A DNA stretch of 64,000 nt, taken from Campylobacter_A concisus_Y. Its GTDB lineage: Bacteria; Campylobacterota; Campylobacteria; Campylobacterales; Campylobacteraceae. The position numbers and the translations under genes were made by a program. The stretch is from assembly GCF_902460415.1 (NCBI RefSeq), contig NZ_CABPTY010000001.1, positions 778,275 to 842,274 of the forward strand. The letters run 5' to 3'. Positions 31,803 through 40,475 of the stretch are shown here, piece by piece (within the stretch, counting starts at the first letter, position 1; each line of letters starts with the position of its first letter). Under the pieces are notes generated by a model that had not been told where the DNA came from, made no database searches, and saw only the letters and a list, made by a program, of their open reading frames with translations.

Positions 31803-32807
31803 CTACACTTTTATATCTAGTTTATGTTTTTGCTCCACTTTTTCCATTAGCTTTAGTATATCAACTCCGTTTTTCTCAAGCTGCATTAGCTCCTTAAGAT
31901 AGGCAAATTTCTCATCTTTGTTGATGTCGTAAGTAGCCAGTTTCTCACTTCGTCCGATCACTGAAGCATAGACTTTGTTGCCATCAAGTTTGTCTGTATT
32001 TTGTACATTATAAAGCGAGAGCACGCCCTCTACCACCTCTTTAAAATCCGCCCCACTCTTCATGCCAGCTTTCATAAGCGTAAGAAATCTCTGTCTGCTC
32101 TCTTCGTCAGTGAAATTTATATTTTGTAGCGTCTGGTACTCGATTGGTGGCTTATTAGTGCTTGTTAGCATAGAGATAGCCTTTTTGCCTATCGTAATGC
32201 TCTCCACACCGACTCTTTCACCAAGATACTGCCTAAGTGCATAATCAATCCACTTATCCTTAAATTCATCTATGCTTAGGTCCTTATCAAGTATCTCAAA
32301 CCCTTCCACGTGACTCTTGTGACCAAGTCCAAGAAGTGTGTTGCCATCAAGTTTTGATGTGTACTCTTTTGCAAAGAGATCGACATCTGTTGGATAATAT
32401 CCTATGATCTCTTCGTGAGCTCTGCCAAAGCCAAGTGCTTTGGTCTCGTTGATAAAATTTTTGAGATCATTTATCTCATCTTGGCTGACTTGTTTGTCGT
32501 ATCCCATGAGCTTGCCCCAGATGCTTATCTTGCCATTAGCAGCTATGCCCGAGAGTGAGAAATTGCTAGCAAATGTTAGATTCTCGCTATTTTTTTGAAA
32601 TTTTATCGTATTTGTTTCATTTAAATTTATTGGCCCACCTATAGTATCGGTATGACTTTTTCGTTCATCAACTAAACTGCTAGATAAATCATTTAAAGAA
32701 TTTTTGTCTATATTGGGTTTAGTATTTTTAGTATCAAGCTCTTGCGCTCTACTACTTTGCGAGCCAACATAAAAATTTGTCCCAACTCCATTTACACTAC
32801 CTATCAT
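31803..32807 (-). CDS. Hypothetical protein, possible flagellum-coregulated secreted protein
   Basis: This 334-residue soluble protein has no Sec signal. The start MIGSVNGVGTNFYVGSQSS and a Ser/Asn/Thr-rich stretch to residue 80 look like the unstructured N-termini of proteins exported by the flagellar apparatus. Residues 85-334 appear folded and mixed alpha/beta (IWGKLMGYDKQVSQDEIND, EEIIGYYPTDVDLFAKEY, YALRQYLGERVGVESITIG). It stands alone. A sigma-28-like -10 (CGATAT) lies upstream. No family was recognised. Confidence 0.55.
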   Translation of the reverse strand: MIGSVNGVGTNFYVGSQSSRAQELDTKNTKPNIDKNSLNDLSSSLVDERKSHTDTIGGPINLNETNTIKFQKNSENLTFASNFSLSGIAANGKISIWGKLMGYDKQVSQDEINDLKNFINETKALGFGRAHEEIIGYYPTDVDLFAKEYTSKLDGNTLLGLGHKSHVEGFEILDKDLSIDEFKDKWIDYALRQYLGERVGVESITIGKKAISMLTSTNKPPIEYQTLQNINFTDEESRQRFLTLMKAGMKSGADFKEVVEGVLSLYNVQNTDKLDGNKVYASVIGRSEKLATYDINKDEKFAYLKELMQLEKNGVDILKLMEKVEQKHKLDIKV

Positions 32808-32847
32808 CTCAAATCCTTTGAAATTTATTAGATGCCTGAAACAAATA

Positions 32848-32879
32848 TCGTCTTAATAAAATAAAATTTTAGCATAGAG
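32848..32879 (-). promoter_or_regulatory. Possible sigma-28 promoter of the 334-residue protein
   Basis: Minus-strand CGATATTTG, about 45-50 bases before the ATG, with TAAA 17 bases upstream of it. Campylobacter flagellar sigma-28 promoters use a CGATAT-type -10 with TAAA about 15 bases ahead, so spacing is slightly long. AAAGGA precedes the ATG as RBS. Confidence 0.35.
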
Positions 32880-33060
32880 TTCAAAGGTAAAAATTTAAAA
32901 TATATGATTTTAGATTAAAGGATTTACAACTTTTAACTATTAAATTTATGATTTTTTGGTTAATAAAATTTGATAAATAATTAAAGAAATTTATACTTTA
33001 GAAAGCTTTTGAAAGAAGGATTTTATTTTAAAGGTAAGAGAATTTTATATTCAAGAAATT

Positions 33061-33084
33061 AAAAAAAGAGAGCCGAAGCTCTCT
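33061..33084 (-). terminator. Terminator of the ribosomal protein superoperon
   Basis: A stem AGAGAGC / GCTCTCT (33067-33073, 33078-33084) with tetraloop, 6 bases after the rplQ stop. On the minus strand it is followed by TTTTTTT. A textbook intrinsic terminator. Confidence 0.9.
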
Positions 33085-33089
33085 AATAA

Positions 33090-33446
33090 TTATTCAGCTA
33101 CTAGCTCTATATAAGCCATCTCTGCTGCGTCGCCTCTGCGAACACGAGTCTTGATGATTCTTGTATAGCCGCCATTGCGCTCTTTAAATTTTGGAGCTAC
33201 TTCAGTAACTAATTTATTTGTTGTTTCTTTATCTTGTAAAGAAGCAAATACTGCTCTGTGAGCGTTAGAGTCACCTTTTCTGGCTCTTGTAATTAGCTTC
33301 TCAACATAGCTTCTAAGCTCTTTTGCTTTTGGTAAAGTCGTCTCTATCTTTTCGCTTTTGATGATAGCTATCGCCAAATTTTTAAGCAATGCAGATCTAT
33401 GAGATGACGTTCTACCAAGTTTGCGATATCCGTGTTTATGTCTCAT
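33090..33446 (-). CDS. rplQ: 50S ribosomal protein L17
   Basis: 118 residues with the L17 opening RHKHGYRKLGRTSSHRSALL and final RRGDAAEMAYIELV. It lines the exit-tunnel side of the large subunit. AAAGGA precedes the ATG. It is the last gene of the superoperon, 11 bases after rpoA, the usual bacterial order. Confidence 0.97.
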   Translation of the reverse strand: MRHKHGYRKLGRTSSHRSALLKNLAIAIIKSEKIETTLPKAKELRSYVEKLITRARKGDSNAHRAVFASLQDKETTNKLVTEVAPKFKERNGGYTRIIKTRVRRGDAAEMAYIELVAE

Positions 33447-33457
33447 CTATTGTCCTT

Positions 33458-34474
33458 TTATTCTTTTACACTCATTTGTGCTTTAAGCTCGGTTATTTTC
33501 TTTCTTAGTTGCTCTTTGCCATCTTTTAACACATCGGCACCAACTGGATAGCCTATCTCTTCCATAACCGCTTTAATCTCTTCAAGAGATTTTTTACCTA
33601 AATTTTTAAGCTCTTTAAGCTCATTTTCGTCCATTAATGCAAGCTCACCGATAAATCTAATATCAGCTTTGTCAAGGCAGTTAAAACTTCTAGCGCTTAA
33701 ATTTAGATCTTCTACACTAGAAAGTAGCTTTGAAAACTCACCGCCTGCACTTGAGCTAGCAACTGGAGTACTAACATCAATATCTAAAATTCCTTTAAAT
33801 ACTGACATTTGTTGATACATAGCTTCTAAACAATTTTTAAAAGCCTCTATCGGACTAACTTGACCATCAGTTGTTATAGTAAATACGATCTTTTCATAGT
33901 CTGGATCATCCTCAACCAAGACATTTTGTATATCATAAACTGCTTTTTTAACAGGTGTAAAGAAAGCATCAAGTGCGATATAGTCGTCTTCAATCTCTTC
34001 TCTGATCTCTTCACTAGGAACATATCCGATACCTTTTTGAATGATAACTGAAAAATTTAACTCAGCATCTTCGTTTATTGTAGCAAGGTATGCGTCTGGG
34101 TTAACGATCTCGACTAGATCATTATTTAGATCAGCCCCAGTTATCTCTTTTGGTCCTTTAAAGCTATACTCTATAACTTCGCGCTCACTGGTACTTTTTA
34201 ATTTAAATCTGATCTTTTTCAAATTTATAATAAAAAAAGCTACGTCTTCTAGCATACCACGCATACTATCAAATTCATGGCTAACGCCTTTTATCTTTAC
34301 ACCAATAGGAGCAAAACCTACTGTGCTTGTGTAAAGAAGACGACGCAATGGGTGAGCCAAGGTAACAGCATAACCAGCCTCAAAAGGATATGCTGTAATG
34401 TTAGCAACATTTTCACTAACACTTTTAACTTCAATTTCAGTTGGCATATAAGCTGATGTAGTAATCTTTCTCAT
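33458..34474 (-). CDS. rpoA: RNA polymerase alpha subunit
   Basis: 338 residues. The N-terminal dimerisation domain (AYPFEAGYAVTLAHPLRRLL, VGFAPIGVKIKGVSHEFD) and the C-terminal domain (SARSFNCLDKADIRFIGELA, LKNLGKKSLEEIKAVMEE) that contacts UP elements and activators are both whole. 14 bases separate it from rpsD upstream. Confidence 0.98.
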   Translation of the reverse strand: MRKITTSAYMPTEIEVKSVSENVANITAYPFEAGYAVTLAHPLRRLLYTSTVGFAPIGVKIKGVSHEFDSMRGMLEDVAFFIINLKKIRFKLKSTSEREVIEYSFKGPKEITGADLNNDLVEIVNPDAYLATINEDAELNFSVIIQKGIGYVPSEEIREEIEDDYIALDAFFTPVKKAVYDIQNVLVEDDPDYEKIVFTITTDGQVSPIEAFKNCLEAMYQQMSVFKGILDIDVSTPVASSSAGGEFSKLLSSVEDLNLSARSFNCLDKADIRFIGELALMDENELKELKNLGKKSLEEIKAVMEEIGYPVGADVLKDGKEQLRKKITELKAQMSVKE

Positions 34475-34488
34475 CTTTATACCCTCTA

Positions 34489-35115
34489 TTATTTTGAATA
34501 AAGCTCTACTATAAATCTTTCCTCAACAGGAATGATAACCTCTTCTCTTTCTGGATTTCTAGTGAAAATTCCAAATTTTTTCTCTTTTTCAACATCTACC
34601 CAAGCAACAATACCAGTTTGTGCTGTAAGATCTATCGCACGAACAATTTGTGGATTGTTTTTAGATTTTTCAACAATCTCTACTTTTGCACCTGGCTCAA
34701 CTCTGTAAGATGGTATATCTACTCTTTTACCATTTACTAAAATATGTCCATGAGTTACTAGCTGACGAGCAAAACGACGAGTTGTTGCAAAGCCCATTCT
34801 ATAAACAACATTATCTAATCTTTGCTCTAATAGTTGAACCAAAAGAGCACCGGTATTACCTTCGCGGCGTGCTGCTTCTTGAAATAATCTTCTAAATTGT
34901 TTCTCAGAAACACCATACATAAATTTAGCTTTTTGCTTCTCGCGAAGTTGTAAGCCATATTCGCTTATTTTTGCTCTTCTTTGTCCATGTTGTCCTGGCG
35001 CATAAGGTCTTTTTTCAAAAGCACTTTTACCAGCAAGTCTTCTTTCGCCTTTTAACGCAAGAGACACACCAAGACGTCTTTCTAATTTTTCAACAGGTCC
35101 TGTATATCTAGCCAT
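34489..35115 (-). CDS. rpsD: 30S ribosomal protein S4
   Basis: 208 residues. It lacks the N-terminal zinc-binding cysteines (start ARYTGPVEKLERRLGVSLAL), so it is the zinc-free S4 type. The S4 RNA-binding domain (RLDNVVYRMGFATTRRFARQ, VTHGHILVNGKRVDIPSY) is intact. It nucleates small-subunit assembly and in many bacteria autoregulates the alpha operon. Confidence 0.97.
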   Translation of the reverse strand: MARYTGPVEKLERRLGVSLALKGERRLAGKSAFEKRPYAPGQHGQRRAKISEYGLQLREKQKAKFMYGVSEKQFRRLFQEAARREGNTGALLVQLLEQRLDNVVYRMGFATTRRFARQLVTHGHILVNGKRVDIPSYRVEPGAKVEIVEKSKNNPQIVRAIDLTAQTGIVAWVDVEKEKKFGIFTRNPEREEVIIPVEERFIVELYSK

Positions 35116-35140
35116 AATAATTTCTCCTATTTTTCTCTAA

Positions 35141-35533
35141 TTATACGCGGCGGCGTTTTGGCGGTCTACAACCATTGTGTGGTAAAGGTGTAATGTCTTT
35201 AAAGAAAGATACCTTAATTCCTTCAACAGTTCCTACACTTTTAACAGCCGTTTCACGTCCGCTACCTGGACCTTGAACCTTAATACCAACTTCTTTTATA
35301 CCATGCTCTTTTGCTTTATTTAGAGCATCTTCAACTGCCTGTTGGGCTGCATAAGGAGTTGATTTTTTACTACCTTTAAAGCCTAAGCCACCTGCACTAC
35401 TCCATGCAATAGCATTTCCCATTTCATCAGTTACAGTTACCATAGTGTTGTTAAATGTTGCACTGATATAAACGATACCTTTGGCTATGCTTTTTCTAAC
35501 TACTTTTTTCTTAACAATTTTTCTTTTCGCCAT
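35141..35533 (-). CDS. rpsK: 30S ribosomal protein S11
   Basis: 130 residues with a Lys-rich start and the S11 core GIVYISATFNNTMVTVTD, AWSSAGGLGFKGSKKSTPYA and the terminal HNGCRPPKRRRV. It forms the platform of the small subunit near the mRNA exit. It lies 25 bases before rpsD in the usual order. Confidence 0.97.
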   Translation of the reverse strand: MAKRKIVKKKVVRKSIAKGIVYISATFNNTMVTVTDEMGNAIAWSSAGGLGFKGSKKSTPYAAQQAVEDALNKAKEHGIKEVGIKVQGPGSGRETAVKSVGTVEGIKVSFFKDITPLPHNGCRPPKRRRV

Positions 35534-35555
35534 TTATTATCCTTTAACCCTTGCC

Positions 35556-35924
35556 TTACTTAGTAGCCGCACCGACAGTTTTACGTCTGCCTTTTCTGGT
35601 TCTAGCATTAGTTTTAGTCTTTTGGCCACGAACAGGAAGACCTTTTCTGTGGCGAAGACCTCTATAACTTCCAAGATCCATAAGAGCTTTGATATCCATT
35701 GCAACTTGTTTTCTCAAATCACCCTCAACGACGTGGTGCTCTTGAATTTCTTTACGGATAGCTGCTGCTTCGTCTTCGCTAAGCTCGTAAACTCTCTTGT
35801 CGTAAGAAATTCCAGCTGCGTCAAGAATTTGACGAGATTTATAAAGACCTATACCATAAATATAAGTCAAACCATACTCGATTCTCTTTTTGTTTGGTAA
35901 ATCTACACCTGCAATACGTGCCAT
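35556..35924 (-). CDS. rpsM: 30S ribosomal protein S13
   Basis: 122 residues: ARIAGVDLPNKKRIEYGLTY, the RGLRHRKGLPVRGQKTKTNA block and the basic tail. It sits in the head of the small subunit and touches the P-site tRNA. The ATG follows rpmJ by 3 bases. Confidence 0.97.
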   Translation of the reverse strand: MARIAGVDLPNKKRIEYGLTYIYGIGLYKSRQILDAAGISYDKRVYELSEDEAAAIRKEIQEHHVVEGDLRKQVAMDIKALMDLGSYRGLRHRKGLPVRGQKTKTNARTRKGRRKTVGAATK

Positions 35925-35927
35925 GCC

Positions 35928-36041
35928 TTATCCTTGTCTTTGTTTATGTTTTGGATTTTCGCAGATAACACGAATTATGCCACTACGTTTGACAATTTTA
36001 CATTTGTCACACATCTTCTTTACAGAAGGACGAACTTTCAT
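35928..36041 (-). CDS. rpmJ: 50S ribosomal protein L36
   Basis: A 37-residue protein: KVRPSVKKMCDKCKIVKRSG with CxxC, then VICENPKHKQRQG. It keeps the zinc-binding Cys/His set (zinc form). It was found by reading the gap between rpsM and infA. The TAA lies 3 bases before the rpsM start; AGGAG sits ahead of the ATG. Confidence 0.97.
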   Translation of the reverse strand: MKVRPSVKKMCDKCKIVKRSGIIRVICENPKHKQRQG

Positions 36042-36232
36042 TTTAGTCTCCTAAAAATTTATTCCACTTTTTTAGGGGCTGCATCAGGTCTAAAGAAAGA
36101 ATTTAGACCAACTATTTTCAAAATAAGTGGGGAACTTTGAAAATAATTCTTCATACAGCTTTTAGCAAAGCTTGGATTTTATCCAAAACCAGCTTTAAAT
36201 TTACTTAGCATATTTTTGCCAAGAGGCTAAAT
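36042..36232 (-). other. Structured 191-base spacer between infA and rpmJ
   Basis: It contains three perfect inverted repeats: GGTCTAAA/TTTAGACC (36087-36094, 36102-36109), TTTTCAAA/TTTGAAAA (36115-36122, 36136-36143) and TTGGAT/ATCCAA (36172-36177, 36181-36186). Most other gaps in this operon are under 35 bases. No open frame. It could hold an internal promoter, attenuator or protein-binding site. Confidence 0.6.
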
Positions 36233-36451
36233 TTACTTATACCTATAAGTGATCCTGCCTTTATCTAGGCTATATGGCGTAAGTTCTACTTTTACGCGGT
36301 CGCCAGGCATTATCTTTATATAATGCATTCTCATTTTTCCGGCGATATGACATAAAATTATATGTTTGTTGTCAAGCTCAACTTTAAAAGTTGCATTTGG
36401 CAGTGCTTCAACAACATTTCCATCAATCTCAATGACATCGTCTTTTGCCAC
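36233..36451 (-). CDS. infA: Translation initiation factor IF-1
   Basis: 72 residues forming one S1/OB domain: [40 protein letters not shown], and [16 protein letters not shown]. It assists initiator-tRNA selection in the A site. It lies 32 bases after map, with AGGAGA before the ATG. Confidence 0.97.
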
Positions 36452-36483
36452 AAATTCTCCTTTCTCTAAATTTTTACTCTATT

Positions 36484-37242
36484 TTATACTTGGCTTAAAA
36501 TTTCGGCTTTGCCATTAACTATCGCCATGCAATGCTCATAATGGCTAGTTCTCAAACCATCTTTTGAGGTTACTTTCCAGTTATCACTTCCTAAAACTGG
36601 CGTGCCGTCTTTTTGGCAGATCATTGGCTCTATACAAAAAACCATTCCCTCTTTTATCTTTGGTCCGGCTTTTGGGTTATGTCCCTCAAGATAGTTTGGA
36701 ATTTCTGGCTCTTCGTGTGGCCTTTTTCCTATACCGTGACCGCAATATCCACGTAAAGGTACATAGCCTCTATCTAGTATAAATTTCTCAAGCTCGTAGC
36801 AAATTTCTTTAAAATGCATACCAGCTCTTATGAAATCTATCGCAAAATATAGTGCATCTTTTGAGCACGCGATCAAAGCCTCGTCTTCTTTTGAAATTTT
36901 ACCAACCCCAAAAGTCCTAGCTGAATCACCAAAATAACCATCTAAATTTGAGCCGATATCAACGCTAACGATATCACCCTCTTTTAGCTTGTATTCATTT
37001 GGGATTCCGTGGATCACCACTTCATTGACGCTTATGCAAGCTGCATTTGGAAAGCCATAGAGCCCTTTAAAAGCAGGTTTTGCTCCAGCAGCCCTTATCA
37101 TATCTTCACAAATTTTATCTATCTCAAGAAGTGAAATTCCAGGTTTTATGATCGTAGAAACGTGATCAAGAGTTCGAGCGACGATCTTGTTCGCCGCTCT
37201 CATTTTCTCTATCTCAGCTGGTCTTTTTAGCGTGATAGCCAT
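36484..37242 (-). CDS. map: Methionine aminopeptidase, type I
   Basis: 252 residues. Metal ligands are visible in VSVDIGSNLDGYFGDSA (two Asp), GHGIGKRPHEEP (His), FCIEPMI (Glu) and the final EHCM region; VVIHGIP holds the substrate His. It removes the initiator Met from new proteins. The ATG is 1 base after the secY stop, so it is co-translated with secretion and translation genes. Confidence 0.96.
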   Translation of the reverse strand: MAITLKRPAEIEKMRAANKIVARTLDHVSTIIKPGISLLEIDKICEDMIRAAGAKPAFKGLYGFPNAACISVNEVVIHGIPNEYKLKEGDIVSVDIGSNLDGYFGDSARTFGVGKISKEDEALIACSKDALYFAIDFIRAGMHFKEICYELEKFILDRGYVPLRGYCGHGIGKRPHEEPEIPNYLEGHNPKAGPKIKEGMVFCIEPMICQKDGTPVLGSDNWKVTSKDGLRTSHYEHCMAIVNGKAEILSQV

Positions 37243-37243
37243 T

Positions 37244-38506
37244 TTATAGACCTACTGCGCTTAGAGTTTGGTATTTATTTGTATAAGACTGAGCTTCTAT
37301 ACGTCTCATAGTATCAAGTGCTACTGAAACAACGATAAGTACTGACGTGCCACCAAAATAAAATGGAACACCCATAGTCTTTACAAGTACCCAAGGCAGT
37401 GTTGAAATGATACCCAAGTATAAAGCACCGCCCAAAGTTAGCCTGCCAGCTACTTCATTTAAATAGCTAGCTGTACTCTCACCTGGTCTAACGCCTGGGA
37501 TAAATCCGCCTTGTTTCTTTAAATTTTCACTTATATCTTTTGTATTAAACACAATAGATGCGTAGAAAAACGCAAAGAAGATAATAAATAAAAATGTTAA
37601 AAAGTTAAACATATAGCCATTTGGACTTAAAAAGTCATTGATAGCTTGGATGATCGGATTTGTACTAGCTTGTAAAATCGTACTTGGAAACATCAAAATC
37701 GCACTAGCAAATATCGGTGGAATAACGCCGCTTAAATTTATTTTGATCGGTATATAGTTCATTATACGTTTGTTTTGATTTTCCATTATAACTTTTCTTG
37801 AGTAAGAAATAGGGATACGCCTTTCACCCATCTCAACAAATATGATAGCACCGATGGTGGCTAAGATAATCACCAAAATAGCGATGACTGTTAGGAAATT
37901 CATCTCAGAGGTGTTTACTAAATTTACAGTTCCACCGATCGCACTAGGTATGCCAGAGACGATGCCTGCAAAGATGATAAGACTTATACCATTGCCTATA
38001 CCACGTTGTGTTATTTGCTCGCCTATCCACATAAGTAGCATAGTTCCAGTTAGCATAGACACAGCAGAGATCGCGATAAATAAATTTATATCAATCATGA
38101 TAGCTTGTTCGCCACCACGTCCGCTTAAGCTTTGAAGTCCGATGGAAACACCGATTGATTGTACAAGAGTGATAACGATAGTTGCATAACGTATGATTTG
38201 CATATACTTTTGCATACCGTCACGTTCTTTTTTCATCTGACCTAATTTTGGAAATGTTGCTGCTAAAAGCTCCATAATGATCGAAGCTGTAATATAAGGC
38301 ATGATACCCAAAGAGATAATACTTAAACGCTCAGCAGCTTTACCACTAAACATATTAAATAGACCCAAGGCATTGCTGTTGTTTGAATTAAAAAATTCTT
38401 TAATTACGTCGACATTAACACCAGGAACTGGCACATAAGCCAGTATCCTGTATGCGAACAAAAATGCCAACGTGATTAAAATCTTGTTGGTCAGTGTTTT
38501 ATCCAT
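37244..38506 (-). CDS. secY: Protein translocase subunit SecY
   Basis: 420 residues and ten membrane helices, with the SecY signatures AYRILAYVPVPGVNVD, FSGKAAERLSIISLGIMPYI, TQRGIGNGISLIIFAGIV, RRIPISYSRK and GFIPGVRPGESTASYL. It is the channel of the Sec export pathway used by NosZ and most periplasmic proteins in this window. It overlaps rplO by 1 base. Confidence 0.98.
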   Translation of the reverse strand: MDKTLTNKILITLAFLFAYRILAYVPVPGVNVDVIKEFFNSNNSNALGLFNMFSGKAAERLSIISLGIMPYITASIIMELLAATFPKLGQMKKERDGMQKYMQIIRYATIVITLVQSIGVSIGLQSLSGRGGEQAIMIDINLFIAISAVSMLTGTMLLMWIGEQITQRGIGNGISLIIFAGIVSGIPSAIGGTVNLVNTSEMNFLTVIAILVIILATIGAIIFVEMGERRIPISYSRKVIMENQNKRIMNYIPIKINLSGVIPPIFASAILMFPSTILQASTNPIIQAINDFLSPNGYMFNFLTFLFIIFFAFFYASIVFNTKDISENLKKQGGFIPGVRPGESTASYLNEVAGRLTLGGALYLGIISTLPWVLVKTMGVPFYFGGTSVLIVVSVALDTMRRIEAQSYTNKYQTLSAVGL

Positions 38507-38907
38507 TATTTTGTTCCGCTAACGCTAACGTTCTCGTCTTTGATCTTAGAAGCAAGAGCTTTTGCGCTTGCACCGATTAGTTTTATCTTAGTAACGCTCT
38601 TTGAAATTTTATGAACGCTAGCTATTGTTGCTATTGAAATTTCAGCAAGCTCTTTTATAGCTACAATTTTCTCAACATTAATAACATAAGGTTTTTCAAA
38701 TTTAGAAGTAAAACCTACTTTTGGAAGACGTCTTTGAAGTGGTTGCTGTCCGCCCTCAAAACCTCTTTTCTCATTGTAGCCTTTTCTTGCTCTTTGACCT
38801 TTGTTACCTTTGCCAGCAGTTTTGCCATTGCCGCTACCTTGACCACGACCTATTCTTTTGGTTGCATGAGTTGAACCTGCAGCAGGTGTTAATTTTTCTA
38901 ATGCCAT
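38506..38907 (-). CDS. rplO: 50S ribosomal protein L15
   Basis: 133 residues with the glycine-rich arm RIGRGQGSGNGKTAGKGNKG QRARKGYNEKR and the PLQRRLPKVGF motif. It binds 23S rRNA late in assembly. It overlaps secY by one base and starts 15 bases after rpsE. No rpmD (L30) lies between rpsE and rplO, as is usual in this phylum. Confidence 0.96.
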   Translation of the reverse strand: MALEKLTPAAGSTHATKRIGRGQGSGNGKTAGKGNKGQRARKGYNEKRGFEGGQQPLQRRLPKVGFTSKFEKPYVINVEKIVAIKELAEISIATIASVHKISKSVTKIKLIGASAKALASKIKDENVSVSGTK

Positions 38908-38922
38908 CTTAACTCCTTTCTC

Positions 38923-39366
38923 TTAGCTTTTTAGCAAACTAAGTGCTTTTATAGTAGCACGAACGACGTTTGCTGAGTTGTTTGAGCCAAGTGATTTAGT
39001 AAGGATATCCTTAATACCTGCAAGCTCGATAATAGGACGTGCACTACCACCAGCGATAACACCAGTACCCTCGCTAGCTGGGCGAAGTAGCATTCTACTT
39101 GCGTTGTATTTTACTTCTACATCGTGAGGAATAGTTGTGCCCTTGATCTTAACGTGGATAATATTTTTAAATGCGTCGTCAATTGCTTTTCTCATCGCAT
39201 CTGGCACCTCTTTAGCTTTGCCATATCCAAAGCCGACTAGGCCATTTCTATTACCAACAACAACTAAAGCTGTAAATCTAAATCTACGACCACCTTTAAC
39301 AACCTTTGTAACCCGACCGATATCGACGATTACTTCTTCAAATTCTTCTCTATTATATTTTTCCAT
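38923..39366 (-). CDS. rpsE: 30S ribosomal protein S5
   Basis: 147 residues: EVIVDIGRVTKVVKGGRRFR, FTALVVVGNRNGLVGFGYGK and the C-terminal GSARPIIELAGIKDILTKSLG. It is a fidelity-related protein near the decoding centre. Confidence 0.97.
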   Translation of the reverse strand: MEKYNREEFEEVIVDIGRVTKVVKGGRRFRFTALVVVGNRNGLVGFGYGKAKEVPDAMRKAIDDAFKNIIHVKIKGTTIPHDVEVKYNASRMLLRPASEGTGVIAGGSARPIIELAGIKDILTKSLGSNNSANVVRATIKALSLLKS

Positions 39367-39381
39367 CGATTTTCCTTTGGG

Positions 39382-39738
39382 TTATAGCTTGACGCCATTT
39401 TCTCTTAAAGCTTCAGCAAATGCTGCGATAACGCCATGATACAAATAACCATTCCTATCAAAAACTGCAACATCTATATTCTTAGCTTTTAAAGCCTTAG
39501 CAAATTCTTTAGCTAAAGTGACCGCACCTTCTTTATTTGCTTTTATGCCTAATTTTCTACCATCAACTGCAGCTAGTGTAGTAGCTGTAACGTCGTCAAT
39601 TGCTTGAACGTAAATAGTTCTATTTGATTTGAAAATAGAAACTCTTGGGCAAGTTGCAACACCAGAAATTTTACCTCTGATTCTTCTTTTTCTCTTAATT
39701 CTAAGAGCGATTTTTCTTTTTAGTACTTTTGCTGTCAT
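39382..39738 (-). CDS. rplR: 50S ribosomal protein L18
   Basis: 118 residues: basic start KIALRIKRKRRIRGKISG, PRVSIFKSNRTIYVQAID and FDRNGYLYHGVIAAFAEALR. It binds 5S rRNA together with L5. It lies 10 bases after rplF. Confidence 0.97.
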   Translation of the reverse strand: MTAKVLKRKIALRIKRKRRIRGKISGVATCPRVSIFKSNRTIYVQAIDDVTATTLAAVDGRKLGIKANKEGAVTLAKEFAKALKAKNIDVAVFDRNGYLYHGVIAAFAEALRENGVKL

Positions 39739-39748
39739 TTACCGCCCC

Positions 39749-40285
39749 TTACTTCTTAGATGTCTTGCCCGCTTTGCGGATGATACGTTCTTCTATGTAT
39801 TTAACGCCCTTGCCTTTGTATGGCTCAGGTGGTCTAAATCCTCTAACTTGAGCAGCCACTTGGCCTACTACTTGTTTGTCATCACCTTTGATAGTAATAA
39901 CGTTTTTCTCAACACTAGCTTCAACGCCTGCTGGTAGCTCATAGTTGATAAGGTGTGAAAAACCAAGAGAAAGCTCTAAAATTTTACCTTTTGCAGCTGC
40001 TTTGTAACCAACGCCGTTGATCTCAAGCTGGCGAGTAAATCCCGCAGTGATACCAGTTACGATATTATTAGCAAGTGCTCTATATGTTCCCCAGTAAGCT
40101 CTACTTTGGCGATCTTCGCCCTTTGGAGCAAAAACTATATGACCATTTTCTACCTTGACATCAACATGACCTTTTGTGTCAAGCTCTTTTATATGATTGC
40201 CCTTTTTAAATTTTAGGACATTATTTTCAACGCTAACGTCTACACCACTTGGGATAGCGATAGGCTGTTTTCCAATACGTGACAT
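39749..40285 (-). CDS. rplF: 50S ribosomal protein L6
   Basis: 178 residues with the duplicated L6 fold: SRIGKQPIAIPSGVDVSVEN, AYWGTYRALANNIVTGITAG, and the signature RGFRPPEPYKGKGVKY. It stabilises the base of the L7/L12 stalk. It is separated from rpsH by an unusually long structured spacer. Confidence 0.97.
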   Translation of the reverse strand: MSRIGKQPIAIPSGVDVSVENNVLKFKKGNHIKELDTKGHVDVKVENGHIVFAPKGEDRQSRAYWGTYRALANNIVTGITAGFTRQLEINGVGYKAAAKGKILELSLGFSHLINYELPAGVEASVEKNVITIKGDDKQVVGQVAAQVRGFRPPEPYKGKGVKYIEERIIRKAGKTSKK

Positions 40286-40475
40286 TTTTTTCCTTTACTT
40301 GTCTAGGGTGTTCCTACATTTACGAATAAACACCACAATGCCGTAAATTTTATCGTCAAATTTGACGAAACCTTCATTTGAATTTCTAAATTTAGCTTTG
40401 GCAAAATCTAAAATTTTACCAAGCTAAAAATTTAACCTTAAAATCATAAGGTTAAATAGCGTTTAATGCAGTTTA
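40286..40475 (-). other. Structured 190-base spacer between rpsH and rplF
   Basis: It contains GGTGTT/AACACC (40307-40312, 40329-40334), a 16-base palindrome TCGTCAAATTTGACGA (40353-40368), TTTAGCTTTGG/CCAAGCTAAA (40391-40401, 40419-40428) and a perfect 10-bp hairpin TTTAACCTTA/TAAGGTTAAA (40431-40440, 40447-40456). On the minus strand the last one is followed by TTTTT, like a weak terminator or attenuator inside the operon. No open frame. Confidence 0.6.
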
